In this document: piece after piece, positions 48,910-62,589 of the stretch
Layout: each line of letters begins with the position of its first letter
Numbering within the stretch: position 1 is the stretch's first letter
Assembly (NCBI GenBank): GCA_003313425.1
Contig: NHZP01000019.1
Span: 248,001 to 312,000, forward strand
Direction: 5' to 3'
DNA: 64,000 nucleotides
DNA from: Pseudopyrenochaeta lycopersici
Lineage: Eukaryota; Ascomycota; Dothideomycetes; Pleosporales; Pseudopyrenochaetaceae
Made by a program: the position numbers and the translations under genes
Notes under the pieces: generated by a model
Seen by the model: the letters and a program-made list of their open reading frames with translations, nothing else
Told to the model about the DNA's origin: nothing
The model's database searches: none

Positions 48910-49448
48910 TGGTGAATATGAGGCTGCTATGGCCGCTTTGTTGATGGTCGTGGCGCGTCGTAGAGTACGTGTCTAGGGTATAGAAAGAAATGCTTTGCAA
49001 ATATTATTGGGTCCAGAAGAGCATATCCAAGAAAATTCACAGCCCGTATGCAGTTGGGCAACCTAGAACGCGTGGGTGGAAAGTGCAACGCAGTGATGCT
49101 CTGGAGAATTGAAGATGAGGCGGGCGTGTTGACACAACAAACAGTCAAAGCGCCTGGACCCACTTGCGTGCGTCGCCAATCAGGACCTTCGCCAACCTAC
49201 GTATCAAGAACACAAAATGCCCGTACTTGCATTTAATACATTGTCTATAAATGCTGGTAAATTACCATGTAGCCTGAAACCTCCAATCTCCAGCCACTCT
49301 GCACTTTTTGGTCTCCACATCACAATAAGTGTGTCCTTTAAGGAGTCGAGGCTGGATGAATATTACTGGACTCAATTGAACACTAGTTAGAAGTATCATG
49401 AGCCCTTCAGTGGACCTTCAACGACCCCATCTTTCAACAATTTTCCTA
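48910..49448. other. Intergenic
   Basis: Between two minus-strand genes; includes the promoter of the spindle pole gene. Nothing further recognised. Confidence 0.45.
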
Positions 49449-51622
49449 TTAAAAACCGTCCCAAGTCACGGCTCTCCTTGCACAGAGACGGTCCATTTTT
49501 AACGAGATGCTCAAAACGAGTACATGCAGTGACAGAAGCACAACCGACCCAGCCAATGCGCTTAAAGTCGTGTATCTACCCATCGACCTAACGCCAAAGC
49601 CGATATGCAGGAAATCAAACGAAGCGATGCAAAGTAGGGGGTATACAACCCAGGGATCCGCAGCAAAGGGCTGGCAAGGAGAGAGGAGACTAAAAGCCTT
49701 CGCGCAGAAAAGAATAATCTTCGTGGCTCCGATCAGTGCTGGGTTTCTTAGCAAGCCATATAGTGTCGAAGGCAGGTGGGGTGGTGGTGGAGGCAACATG
49801 AGCCGTTGAGGCGAAGGAGTTCTCAAGGCTGATGACGACGGGGGCGGGAAGTCTAATTTCCTGGGCCTCAACACGACTGCGCCATCTTCATCTGACTTTC
49901 TTCTAGTGGGCTGTGGGGGTGGAGGACTGGGCGAGCGCTCCGTGACTGATGCTCCAAGCCTCGAGCGACCGGGACGTGCATAATTGACAGAGTTTCTCTT
50001 CCGGTGGGCTTGTGCAGGCGATGGGCTAGGCGTATCCGCACGAGAAATGCGGGGATTAAACTCGTCAAGCCCAGATGGGCCCGCGTATGTATTGAACTCA
50101 TCAAATACCAAGGGTGACTTGAGCACATGCAAGATCTCCTCGGCTCCGGGGCGCTCATCTGGAGTCAGAGCAAGCAGGCGCTTGAGGGATCTGTAAAGCT
50201 TCTCAGGTAGGTCTGACCGTACGCGTTGTTCGTCGTCAATGCCGGTCCATGTAGATATTTCTGCACGGAGCTGGTCTAGATCTTCATTGTCTTCATCAAT
50301 ACCATCCGCATTCCGATATGGCAGCCGTGCAAAGCACATGAAGTAGACGATCATGCCTAGAGAAAAGATATCGGACTTGGTTGTGAAGTTGCCAAACGCG
50401 CCCCCTGGAAGCTCCTGCCGAAGCACCTCGGGGGCACAATATGAGATTGTGCCCGTAGCTCCAGTGGAGTTTCTTGCAACATTTGCCGATTGCACTTCTC
50501 CAAAATCACTAACCAGGACTCTGACTTTGTGCCCTGTGTTATGGAGTAGACAGTTGCTCGGCTTCAGGTCTCGATGGATATAGCCGTTCGCGTGGAGATG
50601 GTTCAGGCCAGATGTGATGTCTTTGAAGAACGATATGATCTCCTCGAACTGCATGCGACGCGGTCCATTAATGTCTTCAGGATCTTCCAGCTGCCCTTTA
50701 GACCTCCGCCTCAGCCGTTCCTTGAGTTGTTCCGTAGTGATGGTTGTTTTAACAGAATCCAGAATATAGCTATGCAGATCTCCACCATTGCAGTACTGTT
50801 GCAGGATGAACGCGCAAGGGACGCTGGGCCCAAAGTTCGATATCTGGAAATCCTCCAGCCAAACGTGGCGGTATGAGACCAAATTCTGGTGTGATAGGGT
50901 CTGGAGAAGTTGCACTTCAATTAGCACCTTCTCAAGCCACTCGTGATCGTCCCCCACGGGCACTCGCTTGCATGCAAACTTGCCCAGCTGTACACCGTCG
51001 AGAACGTGCTGAACTAGTAGAACAACGCCCTTGCCTCCCCGGCCTAGTTCGCGCTCTTCCACAAAAAAGCTCTTGAAATAATTGGGGCTGAAGGCCCTCG
51101 CGGATATGCCCTGGCTCCGTGGAGGGACCGGCGCACTGCCTACGAATTCAGCTCCAGGCGGCGCATGGAACCCACTCGGTTTGCCTTGGAGAGGTGGTGG
51201 TGGTAGTTGTTTATGAGGCGAGGATGGCCGTGATCCTTCTGCAGAGCCCGGCTGGCTTCTGCGCAACATCTGAAAGTATCCTGGGTTGACGAAGCCATTC
51301 TCGGTGTCCGATAGGGTGTGCTCGTGATCCCCACTCTCGTCTTCATCGTGTGGTGAAGGCTCGCGGTATGGCCGGCGGCAGTACGGACAGGAGGTGTCGT
51401 CAACAGCAGTGGTTCGAGATGCATCGCGGAGAGACAGTTGCTTAGACTGTTGGTCGTAGACGACTACTGCGGAACCGTGGCGCCTGCAGCCAACGTTAGC
51501 CCAAGTTTTGTTTTGATAATGTCGGCCTGAGGTGCTCTGAAAACCTACAAGACGATTTCCCGTGACTCTGCCGGCGCATATGGTATGAGCGACATGCTCC
51601 TGTGCCGTTCGCGATCGTCCAT
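49449..51622 (-). CDS. IKS1: Serine/threonine protein kinase, Iks1-like, with C-terminal membrane segments
   Basis: Exons 51549-51622 and 49449-51483 with a 65-nt intron encode 702 residues. The start MDDRERHRS leads to the conserved LIPYAPAESREIVLRH block, which splicing restores. A CPYC...RPYREP zinc-like pair follows. The kinase domain spans about 165-470, with GRGGKGVV, ACKRV Lys, HRDLKPSNCLL at about 328, SDFGE at about 351 and the APE region. A Pro/Ser-rich linker follows, and the last ~100 residues contain two or three hydrophobic helices. Yeast Iks1 has the same kinase-plus-membrane layout. Substrates are unknown. Confidence 0.88.
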
Positions 51623-52291
51623 GGTTGACCGCTATATAGTCCTCACACCACACACTGGCGACCACGCAACGTTCTCCACACTGCCAGCGCAACGCCCTCG
51701 CCCGTGCCAAACAGATGCTCAAGCTTCTGCGACACTTTTTGCCACCGCGATAGCCTTGTTGAGGTGTGGTGATCGTTGTGCGTGGAAGCGGGGAAGGTGC
51801 GGGTATGTGCGAGAAGCTTCCTCAGTCGACTGCCCAAAGCTGGTCGCAGCACAGAGGGCGAACTACTTCGCTATATTTCTCTTGATTGGGCATGGCCGTA
51901 ATACCTGGATAGCGTTGTTTGTTGTCATGCTATGTTGTTGTTCTTGTTCTGGCACGATTCCGGTGGGGGATGGTACTCTAAGACGAGGGATCCTAGCGGG
52001 CCGTGTATAGATTGAGCAAGGGAAGCACGACTATCGCACTACGCTGCTTAATAGCCGGTAAGATCTCATTGGTTGGCAATAAAAAACAATCACAATCTCC
52101 GTAGAGCTGAATGCCGTCAAACGGATATACTGCTTGATTGAGAGCTCTATTGGGCATTGGGACCATGCAGCCTGTCTCGTACATTCATATTGCCATCATT
52201 TCTCCATCAGCTTCTGACATTTTGGACGCCATTTGATGACTGTACTTCTCCAGATGCTCCTCGGGTCACCCTTAGAATCCTGGCGCAGCGT
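51623..52291. other. Intergenic
   Basis: Upstream of the Iks1-like gene and downstream of the epimerase. No gene recognised. Confidence 0.45.
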
Positions 52292-53400
52292 CTAGAGCAA
52301 GCTCTTGACAAGCATGCCACCTTCCCAGACCTCACCCTTCTCCACCTTCTGCCAGCCATCGACCGCGCCAATCTCAACACAGACCATGTTCTTATAGCCA
52401 TCGTCCGGTGAGAAGTCACCCATTGACTTAGCCTTCTCAATCCATGGGTTCCAGGTCACAGTATCCTTGACATTGTCGCGAATTACGTCGAAGCGCGGCT
52501 TGCCGTCCTCGACAATCGAAGTGGTATCTTGCTTGATATCCTTGTAGACACGGTCGACTTCGCCCGTGAACTTGAGAGAGTTGTCCGACTGAGTATGGGT
52601 AGTAGCGTCGAGGACTTTGTCAATGTACTCGGTGGCGGAGAGGCCAGTGACTGCGACCTTGGAGATGTCCTACGCACTTCCCGTCAGTAGCTGTGCTAGT
52701 TCGTGCCTTGACCGAGTTGCTTACCTGAATCTTGAAGTAGGTGTGTAGCAAGAACTGGAACTCGAAGCTCTCCTCGCCCTCGTTTCGGACCGTGATGACA
52801 GCCTGCAGACTATCCTTGGCCAGCGTGACACTGTAGACTAGTCCAAAATCCAGCGGCCATGCCTTGCGTGCCTCCTCGCTAAGACCCTGACGACTTAACC
52901 CAAAGTCAAGCTTGACGGACTCGGACTGCAGAGCATCCTCGGCGGTTGACTTGCCCAGGTACTCCCAGCGCGATGCGCGGGCGAAGCCGTGTTGTGGAAG
53001 CGAGGATGTGGGGTGACCTGATTTCGGAGGGGGACCAAAGACCTGGTTGCATGTCTGTCAGCGACGATTCAATGTCTCTCCGGCCCAGTTCCCAGAGCTG
53101 AGGTTGACCCATGGAACTCGATCAACTACGCACCGGGAACACGACGGGAATTCCACCCCTCACAGCTTTCTGCCCAGTCAAGTCGGCCTTCTCACTGAGC
53201 CACAAATTCTCCGTCTTGCCGCCATTGCTCTTCCAGCTGGTAACGGTAGCACCGAATAGCAGCACCTCGACGCTCTCCCCAGATGGCAGCGTTGCAACCA
53301 CTTTCTGGCTGCCGTCCTGTCCTACGATGTCGACCTGAGCTCCCGGAGCAGACGCAGTAGGCGCATTCAATGCAGAGGGACGATTCGCGCGTTCGACCAT
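52292..53400 (-). CDS. Glucose-6-phosphate 1-epimerase (hexose-6-phosphate mutarotase)
   Basis: Exons 53134-53400, 52725-53042 and 52292-52669, separated by introns of 91 and 55 nt, encode 320 residues. The aldose-1-epimerase beta-supersandwich fold is recognised by GATVTSWKS, ADLTGQKAVRGGIPVVFPVFGPP, the catalytic His of LPQHGFAR, and the catalytic Glu region CVEIGAVDGW near the C-terminus. The length and the VRGGIP-FG signature match yeast YMR099C-type enzymes, which interconvert the alpha and beta anomers of glucose 6-phosphate in the cytosol. No signal peptide or odd feature is seen. Confidence 0.93.
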
Positions 53401-54004
53401 TGTGAGGCCGTGTGTATGCTTCTGTATGGGGGAAGCTCGAGGTGATGGCGGGGGTACTCAGCGAGCTCGTAGTGTGCAGCAAAGGCGGGTCAGCTTGCAG
53501 AGATTACCGTTGACAATTAAATCAAAGGCAGGATAAATCTCGACCAAGAGCAGCGTACTAGTAGATACAGCCGGTGGCGCCTTGTTCAAGAATGATGTGA
53601 TGGAAAGGAAGGAGGGGCACAGTTCGATCAACAGACCAACCCCACCATGCACCAAGCAGCCCTGAAACGCACAACACGTTTCAGGTGAACTGCTCTGCAT
53701 TTGCCAGACCCGTCTAAATAGGCATCATTGGGTCTTCTAAACCTTCTGTGCATATATTGCACCGTTGGAGTAGCATCCCAAAGTCGAGCTGCATTCTCTT
53801 GCATATCCGGAGAGCATTGGCCCACCAGAGCTCTATCAATTTACCTAAGCTTAAGCTTTGTAGGCGCCCGAGACCCTCCAATCATCACTTCACATGCTGG
53901 CAACAGTCTGGGTTCATCCTCACAAATGATATTCGAACAAGTGCTGTGCGTGCTCGATATCTGCTCGGCGTGTGAAGTCATCACGAGACTCATCACATTA
54001 CCTC
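53401..54004. other. Intergenic
   Basis: Promoter side of the epimerase and 3' side of the second GMC gene. No gene recognised. Confidence 0.45.
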
Positions 54005-55920
54005 TTACCGCCTCAAAACTTCTTTCGGCCCGTATCTCATCCTAATCGTCTCAGCAGCAATCTTCCCCACCGCATATGCACATGCAACGGGATGTGCATT
54101 CACCAAGAGTGGCGAGACGCTCAAATCTACCACCCTCAGTCCCTCGATACCCCTCACTCGGAACTGTGGATCCACAACAGCTTCACCATGCACTCCACTC
54201 CCCATCCTACACGTGCCGCTCATATGCCACGTGCTTCTTAGGTTGGTCTTGACAAAGTCTAGAATGTCTTCCTCAGACTCGCTGGCTGGCCTTTTCGCCC
54301 ATCCTTCAATAGTCGCCGCGATCCTTGGCGTTTTGAGGAAGGACAGGACCGACTTCGCAGCATTAATGAGGACCTTTTGGTCATACGGGTGTGCCATCAG
54401 TCGTGGATCGAAGAGGGCGGGTTCTCGTGGGTCGGCGCTCTGAAGCTTCACGAAGCCCCGACTCTGTGGATTCATCAAAACAGCAACACTGCTTAGATAC
54501 TGCCGGGGCGGCCCAGGAGGTGGTGGCCCTAGCATAGGCAAACCGGTGCAAAACTCCCAAGAGGGTATTGTAGGCTTACTGAGGTGGTCCTGTGTCTGTT
54601 GATTCAAGGACTGGAACTCTATCGACGAGTAGATATCTTCATCTTTGAGGAAGCCCATAATATATGACCCATTGACATATGCCAGCGGTCCCGTACCGTG
54701 CTGCGCGAATTCTGAGCGCGCTGCTGTGAGAGCATCTGAGCCTGGACGAAGCTTGTTCGGTTCGCGAGTCGAATCCTTCACGACGGCGCTAATAGGGAAG
54801 TGACAATGGTCCTGGAGGTTCTTGCCTACACCAGGTAGATCTTGAACGGTTGGGATCCCAAGCAAAGCGAGATCCGCTGCTGGGCCGACTCCAGAAAGAA
54901 GGAGGAGTTTGGGTGAGTCAAGGGCACCAGCCGAGAGGATGACTTCCTTTTCTGCAAAAACTATATTCTTCCGTCAGATTTCACCTTGACCAGCAAGCTC
55001 AATATTCACTTACACTTCTCTTCGTCAACACTCTCAACACCAACCGCCCTTCCCTCCTCAAACAGCACCTTAGCAACCTGAACACCCGTGATTAGTCTTA
55101 GGTTTTCTGGAACTGAACTCAAGTACGCCGTCTTTGCTGTAACTCTGACTCCCTGCGTACTGGTGGCAGGACAAACGCCGACACCAATTGGGTCCCCACT
55201 GCTCAGATCTCGATTCACCTGGAAGCCGTGCTCTTCCACGCCTTCCATAGAAGTAAGTATATGGCTCTCCCACTGCTGTGACCACTCGACATTCACTGGC
55301 CCAGAGTGGCCGTGGGCATTTTGGTCGATACCTACGTACTTCCCCTTTGCGTCTTCGTATCCGGGATCAGAAAGGGTCTCGATGCTATCGAACACCTTGC
55401 GGATATTCTCCCAGCCAAAGTCTGCGTTGCCAACAAGGCGTGCCCACTCGTCGTAATCATCTCTCGGCCCTCTAGTCCACAAACCGAAATTGATCAAACT
55501 GGATCCACCGAGACCTAATGGCATTATTAGTGAAATCTTCTTTCAGATGTGATTCTGAATTCCACCAAAAGAGGAACTCCTACCTTTTCCCCGTGAATAG
55601 TCTACTACCCTCCCATCCAAGCTTTCCTGGGGAGCGGTCTGATAGCCGTAGTTCAACCCAGGTGTCATCAATGCGGTATAGCGATCATACAGCAGCGCAT
55701 TATCAGCTCCAGAGTCGCCAGCTTCAAGGAGAAGAATGCGGAGTGAGGGCAGGGATGATGCAAGATTGGCCGCCAGTGCTGTGCCGGAAGGTCCGGCTAG
55801 ATTATGTTACTTAGCAAAGCCCTAAGCATGTAGACATGAGAAAAGGGTGTCGTTCAATAGAAAATAGTACATACCGCCAACGACGATAAAATCATACTTT
55901 TCCGTCTTACTCGCCGCCAT
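54005..55920 (-). CDS. GMC oxidoreductase (choline/alcohol-oxidase-like, AA3 group)
   Basis: Exons 55875-55920, 55584-55796, 55014-55514 and 54005-54960 encode 571 residues. The FAD-binding GAGPSG is at 15-20. The signature 1 region reads RGKGLGGSSLINFGLW, with a conserved LILLLEAG strand. Signature 2 is the VILSAGALDSPKLLLLSGVGP block. The catalytic His is in STWHMSGTCRMG, and the second active-site residue in VNAHPVACAYAVGKIAAE. No signal peptide is seen, so it is intracellular, unlike the GMC protein at 42270. Likely role: oxidising an aliphatic alcohol, choline-type or aryl compound with O2 or another acceptor; the substrate cannot be read. Splice sites of all three introns (78, 69 and 53 nt) are regular. 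Confidence 0.9.
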
Positions 55921-56541
55921 CAAAGGTATTCAGTTTGACAGGGAAAGCTCACAAAGCAGCTATCTCGATACTTTTCTTTTCACGTTTTGGTAGTTCAATC
56001 GCGGTCTTATATTTGAATATCCTGATCCAGATTACTCATATAAAATGTTACTCATCTACTGTCCCCAGCATATTCTATGCATCGGCCGCTGCTCCCCGCC
56101 ACTCATCGACATCCTACCTATTGAGGGAGCATGAGCGTTGAGACCAGGTTGCATGTGCTATTTACGTATCCCAGTGCTGACTATCACTATGCATCTAGTG
56201 TGTAAGATTGATGCACCTTGATCTGCATTGAAAAGCGGGACTTGCCAATCGTGGTTGCATTTCACGCCTCCTGACACGTTCTAGCTGAATCTCGGATACT
56301 AGCAAGCTATGGTCTTTTCAGGCGCTTCATGCACGTCTTCACTGGCCATGATTAGGGTACGATACAAAACATTTCCTGTGGAAGCCTCAAGTTTTCTAAA
56401 GACGCTTCATTAGGTGTAGGAAGCATTAATCTACGTATACACATGAGAGCTATACATATCCAGAGGTATCATCATGGTTTTTCTCCGCTTTCCCTCGCAA
56501 ACTCCCCTCCCCTTTACATATATTTCCCGGTAGGTTTACAG
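55921..56541. other. Intergenic
   Basis: Promoter side of the GMC gene and 3' side of RIF1. No gene recognised. Confidence 0.45.
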
Positions 56542-59500
56542 TCACTGATCGTGAGCCCTTTGACCCGCTGCATGCACCTGTCTTCTAATATCGAAAAGTG
56601 CATCGTCAATCTCTCTCTCCTCTTCCCGCCCAAGCACCAACTGTGGCGCACTGAAAAGATAGTCTTTGAGACTCCTGAGCTGGTTAATGATGCTTCGAGG
56701 GGTAAGGATGACGCGTTCGGTGAATGAGCGATTGGGTGTGCTGGCCCCGGTAGGCGTTGGCTGGGCCTGGCCATGTTCTGCGATTTCGGGTGCTACAATT
56801 GTGACTTGTTCGTCTGCAATAGGTGTAGTGGTGACAAGATCTCCAGCAGCTGGGGTAATATGCACTGGCGAGCCGTACTCGGACGATCGCTTTGGCGTAA
56901 CCTGCACATGGCTAAGACGCTTTGTCTGCAAAGCTTGAGAAGGGCTATTCTTCGCCTCGCTCACGTCTTGGCTCCCGCTCTGCCTTGCCCGCTTAGGCGC
57001 AGGCGTATCTTCTACCAGAATATCTTGCGAATTCTCAACTTGACTGAGAAGCGACTGTGAGCGACGTACACCTCGTTTCCGATTCGTTTCAGGTACTACG
57101 ACGTGATTGGTGGGTGACTGAGCATTGGTCATCGACTTTCTCTTCTTGCTTGCGTCTTTCTTCTTTGGAGAGGCAACCACGATATTATCGAGCATTCCAT
57201 CTTCATCAGGTTGAGCAGGTGGTACAGTCCGCTCTAGAGAATCTTCCGTATTTTTAACAGATTTGTTTTGTTTCTTGGCGGGTGTTTGTTTGCGTTGTTT
57301 CCCGCTTGCTGACTGAGCAGGGCTAGACACTGCAGAGTGACGAGACGAGCGTCGAAGGTTTTGTGTCTTTGGCGTCCCTACCGCAGAAGGAACTTTGGCA
57401 AAAGAATCCCCGATACGACTTGTGCTGCTGGCGTCAATTTCACTTTTAGACTCCTTATGCGGGGTGGCAAGATTGGCGTGATTCTGAACTTGCGAGTCTT
57501 GGATTTCTAGGTCGCTACCATCGTGGCTGTTATCGATATTGGGGGACAATAGATGAGAGGCAGCATCCATGAAATGAGTATTTGACTCCTGCACTTCTTC
57601 GTCCGTTGATTGAGTCGCAGCGGCCAATTGTGCATACATATCGGCATCGATCTGCGCAGTGAGCTGAAGGTCAATAGTCGAACTCGGAAGTTCCGCCATG
57701 ACTGTATCTGTAAAGATGTCGTTTACCGAAAGTTCGTAATCATTGGGTCCCATCGCAACAGCTTCGAGAAGTGCATCTTCATCTATGGTGGTTCCGTCGT
57801 CGAAAGACATGGACTGCAAACTTTCAGGTTGTCGGTAGTCGAAGCTAGAGCCTGCGCGAACTTCATGGTTTACTTGTTCTACCCTCGAGTTGACGCCTTT
57901 CTCAAAGCGGGGTGGTGATGAACCTAGGTCATCGTTTGTGACGATATGACGAGTCCGCATCGCAGTTGGAGTAGCAATAATAGTATTATCACCGACAATA
58001 TTCTGTGTGCTCTTTCGGGCATGAGGAGTTGGTGACGATCCAAGGAAGACATCCATAGGACCCAGTGCCGCAAAAGCCTTCAATGGAGTGTGTCGAGAGG
58101 CCTGATTTTGCGAATTATTTGCACTCAGATGCTCCGAGTGCATCGCTGTCGGGGACGGCGCTGCCTCTGGTTGGGGCGAAACTGCGCCTACATTGGCGAA
58201 AAGACCAGTAGTAAGCCTTTGGCGCTCGATCACCTCCCTCTGTCGTTCAGTCAAAATTTGAGACTCTTGATTGAATGGGTTTGATGGTGACGAAACGATT
58301 GGCTCGAACTGTATTTGCGAATTGTCATGTCGCAGGCGGACCTTGGCTGTTTGGCGCGCAGATTGTCTTCGACTACCTACACTTGAAAGTGCTGGGGATC
58401 GAGATGCAGATCTGCGCGTAGCCTTGGATACCTTGAAAGGTGCTTGCTTTCCCCGAGGGCTTTTGAAAGCACGTGAAAGTTCTTCTACGCTTGAGTCGGA
58501 ATCGTAGAAGAAAAGTTCCTTGTCCTATTGCCACATCAGTGCTGCTAAAGATGAATATGCACGAGTACTTACAATGTCGTCATCTCGGCTTTCCAATGAT
58601 GGCAACGAAAGCTCAACAGTGCTACGCAATTGACGCAAAGTCTTTTCTAGATGAGGCGGATATCGTAAGCTCTCCTCTTTTCCGAAGGTAGCGTTCCACA
58701 TTGTGACTGAAATATTGACGATACTACGGCGCTTGCTCAAGAAACCTGCCAGGATTAAGGGCTCTAGATGCAAAAGAATCTGGCCATCCTTTCGCGGCAG
58801 CCTCTCGATAGCTTTGCTAATTTCTCTCCACATATTGCTAACCTAGAATTTGGTCAATATTTATGAGTTATCAATGAATTCAATGCACGAACCTCGTGAT
58901 GCAGAATCTTTAACGGTTGGCTTCTGCTTTGCATCTTCTTCTCCGGATCCTCAACCCATACTCGAATAACTTCTTGGGTCTTCCGCAAATAAACTGCAAG
59001 ATGAGAGGTTTGGCTATAGTGGATCGACGACCCAAGAGCAGCGAGAAAATTCTTTGTAGTCTCCACATCCTCGTTGTTGAGATCGCGATACGCAGCGCTT
59101 CCAATGGATACAATCGCACCATAGAGATGATTGTAAGGGTCAAAGTCCACGTTACGTCCTGTTGCTGGGGAGGATGGCCACAGATTCTGTCTGCCTTGAT
59201 CCAGAACGCGTCTGCTCATCTGTTGTGGAAGGTTTCGCAGGAGAATGCTGGCGTAGGGCAGACAGGACACTTTGTCTTCATCCATGGTACGTTTTAAAAT
59301 GTTTTCGGAGACCTTTTCGATGACAGCAATAACAAGAGCACCGTCTCCTGCCTCTTGACGAACGGTGTCAACAAAGGCCGATAGAATCTCCTGACCTCGG
59401 GGCATATTTAGCATATAAGCTGAGCCTAATCCAAGAAGGTCAACTACAGCCTCATATTCTTTACCAAACGAGCGTGAGACGCGCTCATTGGGATCAGATA

Positions 59501-61919
59501 TCTGCTCTTGAATAGCCGATCTAAGTAGGGCAGCAATCTGCGCCCAGAAGTTCAACGCAACTGCTGCTCTCGAAGACCCATCAACAGTAGAAGCACAGTC
59601 GCGTAGTAGGTCCAGCCGGCCAAGACGGGTGTTTTGAATATGGAAGCAGGGTTCAATGATCAATTTCATCGCACGCAGCCGAACGGAGTCTGCTAACTTC
59701 CCTTCAGACTGATTTACGATAAGGTCAAGAAGATAGAGAAGTGGCGATATCCGAGCACCTTGTTGCCGCGTCCGATGTGATGGCGTTGAGGCGACCTCGA
59801 ATTCATTGTCGCCATTTCTAGTTAGGCACTTGTCTGCGAACTGGAAGGCGCCGAGCTTCGCTACAACAGTCTCAATAAGAAAGCAGAACTTATTTGCCCA
59901 AAGGTCTTCTTTGTGCTGCGGAAGGGCCAGTTTGGCGGTGTGTCTATCCCAAAGCCGGCGGAGCAGGTTGACAATATGCGCCATCGCATCCTTGGTCTCG
60001 CTAGAAGCCATGACTTCTTTGCTGCTTGCCTCTACCAGCGAGTCCATGAGAGCCAGCCACATCACCTTAACAGGCTCGTCTTCCTGCTGCTCGTTCTCAG
60101 ACCAGGATGTCCCATCTAGCAGCGTTTCCACAAACTGGAGCACCAAGGGAAGTGATCTCCGTACCCACTTTGGATCCAACAAGGGCAATTCACTGCGCTG
60201 GATCATATACTGGGGTCGAAGGTCTAAGGCTCGATGTTCATTCCATGGTTTTCTGGAGCCATTCAGTAAAGCAGAGACGATTCGGCATGCAGCAACTGCC
60301 TGTTGCGTGGATGATGAGTGGATCAGTGGGTTCCAGAAGCCCGCTACGAACTCCGTCCAGTATCGATCGAGCTGGTCAAAGGAGGCTGTTGGCCGAAATG
60401 CGTAGTACAACAATGCTACATATCCAGAGGTGATGGCGTCACGTTCGGCCTTCTTCACTGGAATGCGTCGTTGAAGTTGGTGGAGGGGAATATTGAGGAA
60501 CATTTTTGTCCAGCCTTCAGAGGTATTTGGGGCCAAGTTGACGGTGTAAAGCAGAAAGCAGAAAGCGACATTGGCATGCACTTTCACCACTTCCTTTTCG
60601 GATCTTAGACATTTCTCGAAAACCTCAAGCCAGTCCTTCATGGCAGAAAAAGATTGGCCATGTAGGGAGTCTTGTAACAGGCCTGTGACAGCGGACCAGA
60701 TTTGGGGTACCATGGCTGCATTGTCACCTCCTAGCATCCTTTGCAGCTCTTGTGTCATGACTCTGGCCAAGGTCTCTCCATCAGTCCTGACGCGATTGAG
60801 GACTGAGAGAACCGATTTAGCGACATGGCGATCATGGCCAATTGTCTTTGCTGCAAATAAGGCGGTATCGAGGGCGCTCTGGTTGATGTCTTTCTGACCA
60901 GAAACCAAGGCTTTGACTGTATGCTTGAACCATCGCTCAGTGTGCTTGATCATGATATCCGGGCGTTGTTGGATCATCTTCCTGTAGATGCGTATCCGGT
61001 ACGCTTGCACCGAGAAGCCGCTGACGCGTTCATGTATGGTATCAAGTACGTCCAATATCTTCTCTACACGAGTTGTTGTCATGGTCCTGGGTCGAAAGCT
61101 TTGCTGCATGAGCACCGCCATATGGGTGTTGACGACAGTCTTTGGCATGGTACTGTCGCTGGCTACTTGGATGACACGTTCCACGATAAAGGAGCAGAAG
61201 TCGTCATCCATGGCAGATATTAAATCGGTAATTCGAAAGAGCGCCATGAGAAGCTTGAGGGCCTGGGCAATGAGCTGCGAGTCTAATCCTGTCCCTGATA
61301 GACTCGGGGCTTGCACATCTCGCCGTATAAATTGCGTTAATAGCGACATCTTGTGCTTGAGAGCCTGATCATCAGGAATCTTGTCGTAGGCCTGCATCGT
61401 CCGTTGCAGCGAATGATATGCATCCAGTCTCGACGATCGCTCCCCCGAGGCGAGCAGCTTTACGATTGATTCCAGCATCTCAGCGAATGTCTTGAATTTG
61501 TGAGCTGCAGCACCTTCGTCGGCTGGGGGAGGCGTCGGCGTCGAGTCGGACGGCTTGAGGATCGACTTGAGCGGTTTTAAGACGCGTGTCTGGGGGAGTG
61601 GCCGTAGCGGTGAACTACGCGTGGGCGTCCAGGACTGAGCAATCGATTTCTTGCTTGCTATTGTGCATGCTTGCAGCTCGAAGTTGACCCGCTTTGTCCT
61701 GCTTGCAGAGCTCGAGGGTATGCTGATGTCAGAGGAGGGTGATTGCTCGGGCGTGTTGAGCAGTGCTTTGGCTGCAGTGATGTTTGGTAGGACGGGCTTT
61801 TCACCAAACGGGTCGTCGAGGAACTGCAGCGTGTCGTCGGCGTCCTGGGCGTCGTCTTCGAGATCTTTGGGCGGAGTCGGTGGGCGAACAGAAAGAGAAT
61901 CAAACTTAGACAACACCAT
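56542..61919 (-). CDS. RIF1: Telomere and replication-timing regulator Rif1
   Basis: Exons 58893-61919, 58573-58842 and 56542-58524 (introns 50 and 48 nt) encode 1759 residues. The ATG at 61919 was chosen because the frame upstream (to 61949) is hydrophobic and atypical. Residues ~130-1080 form the large alpha-helical HEAT-like Rif1 N-terminal domain. Two protein phosphatase 1 docking motifs sit just before it: KRVNF (76-80) and KSILK (118-122). The C-terminal half is disordered and Ser/Lys-rich. Near its end is an arginine/aliphatic segment, VILTPRSIINQLRSLKDYLFSA, possibly the conserved C-terminal helix. Rif1 binds telomeres or late origins and recruits PP1 to counter DDK. Confidence 0.85.
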
Positions 61920-62589
61920 GGCTATGCTGAGAACGACTAACAGAAACAACAGACAGAGGTAAAGAATTGCGCTCGCATTGCCAGCCGTGAATGCGTAGTG
62001 GAGTTGCGTATGAAGCGATTATGGAGGTGGTCGACTACCCCGGCGCGGATGGCCCAGAAAGGCTGGCTGGGGCTGCACGTCGACGCGTTGGCGAGCACGC
62101 GCTATCGCGCTCGTGTAAAGTGCCTATTCTCTGGCCACCAACCCTCGACTAATAAACTCTACCCGCATTCCAAACAGATTGCAGATTATAACATGCAATT
62201 CACGATGACTATAGGCATTTTCTTTGATTTCTTTGACGTTATAAAGCGATCACCTGGACGCTGTGGACTCAGGGTCTGCGAGAGATCAGAGAAAATGCGC
62301 GTTGAGCTACCATTGCGCGTGTATAAGACCAAAGTCTAAAGAGCTAAATATGCACTCTCTTTCGACTGATTACAGTGGTCGATTGATTGTTGCTCTTCAA
62401 CGTCTTGCTCTGCGCCTTGTTCGTCTGAAGCCTCGGGACCTTGAAAGTTGCACCACCACATGTCCATGATTTTAGCGGGGCTTGAACCTCGAGCTTCATT
62501 CCACCATAGAACCTCGAACACTGCGGTATTGACACCTGTACCGCCCTTAATCTGCTACCGAAGCTCCTGCACACTTTTTGTCAGCTCAA
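61920..62589. promoter_or_regulatory. Divergent promoter between RIF1 and RIC8
   Basis: 670 bp between the two start codons, holding both promoters. One sequence near 62470-62490 resembles a tRNA T-loop on the minus strand but lacks the rest of a tRNA. No other gene seen. Confidence 0.5.

Noticed and set aside
62440..62560. tRNA-like sequence on the minus strand with a GGTTCAAGCC box-B-like motif
   Set aside because: The T stem has a mismatch, no box A lies at the right distance, and the acceptor ends do not pair. Probably chance.
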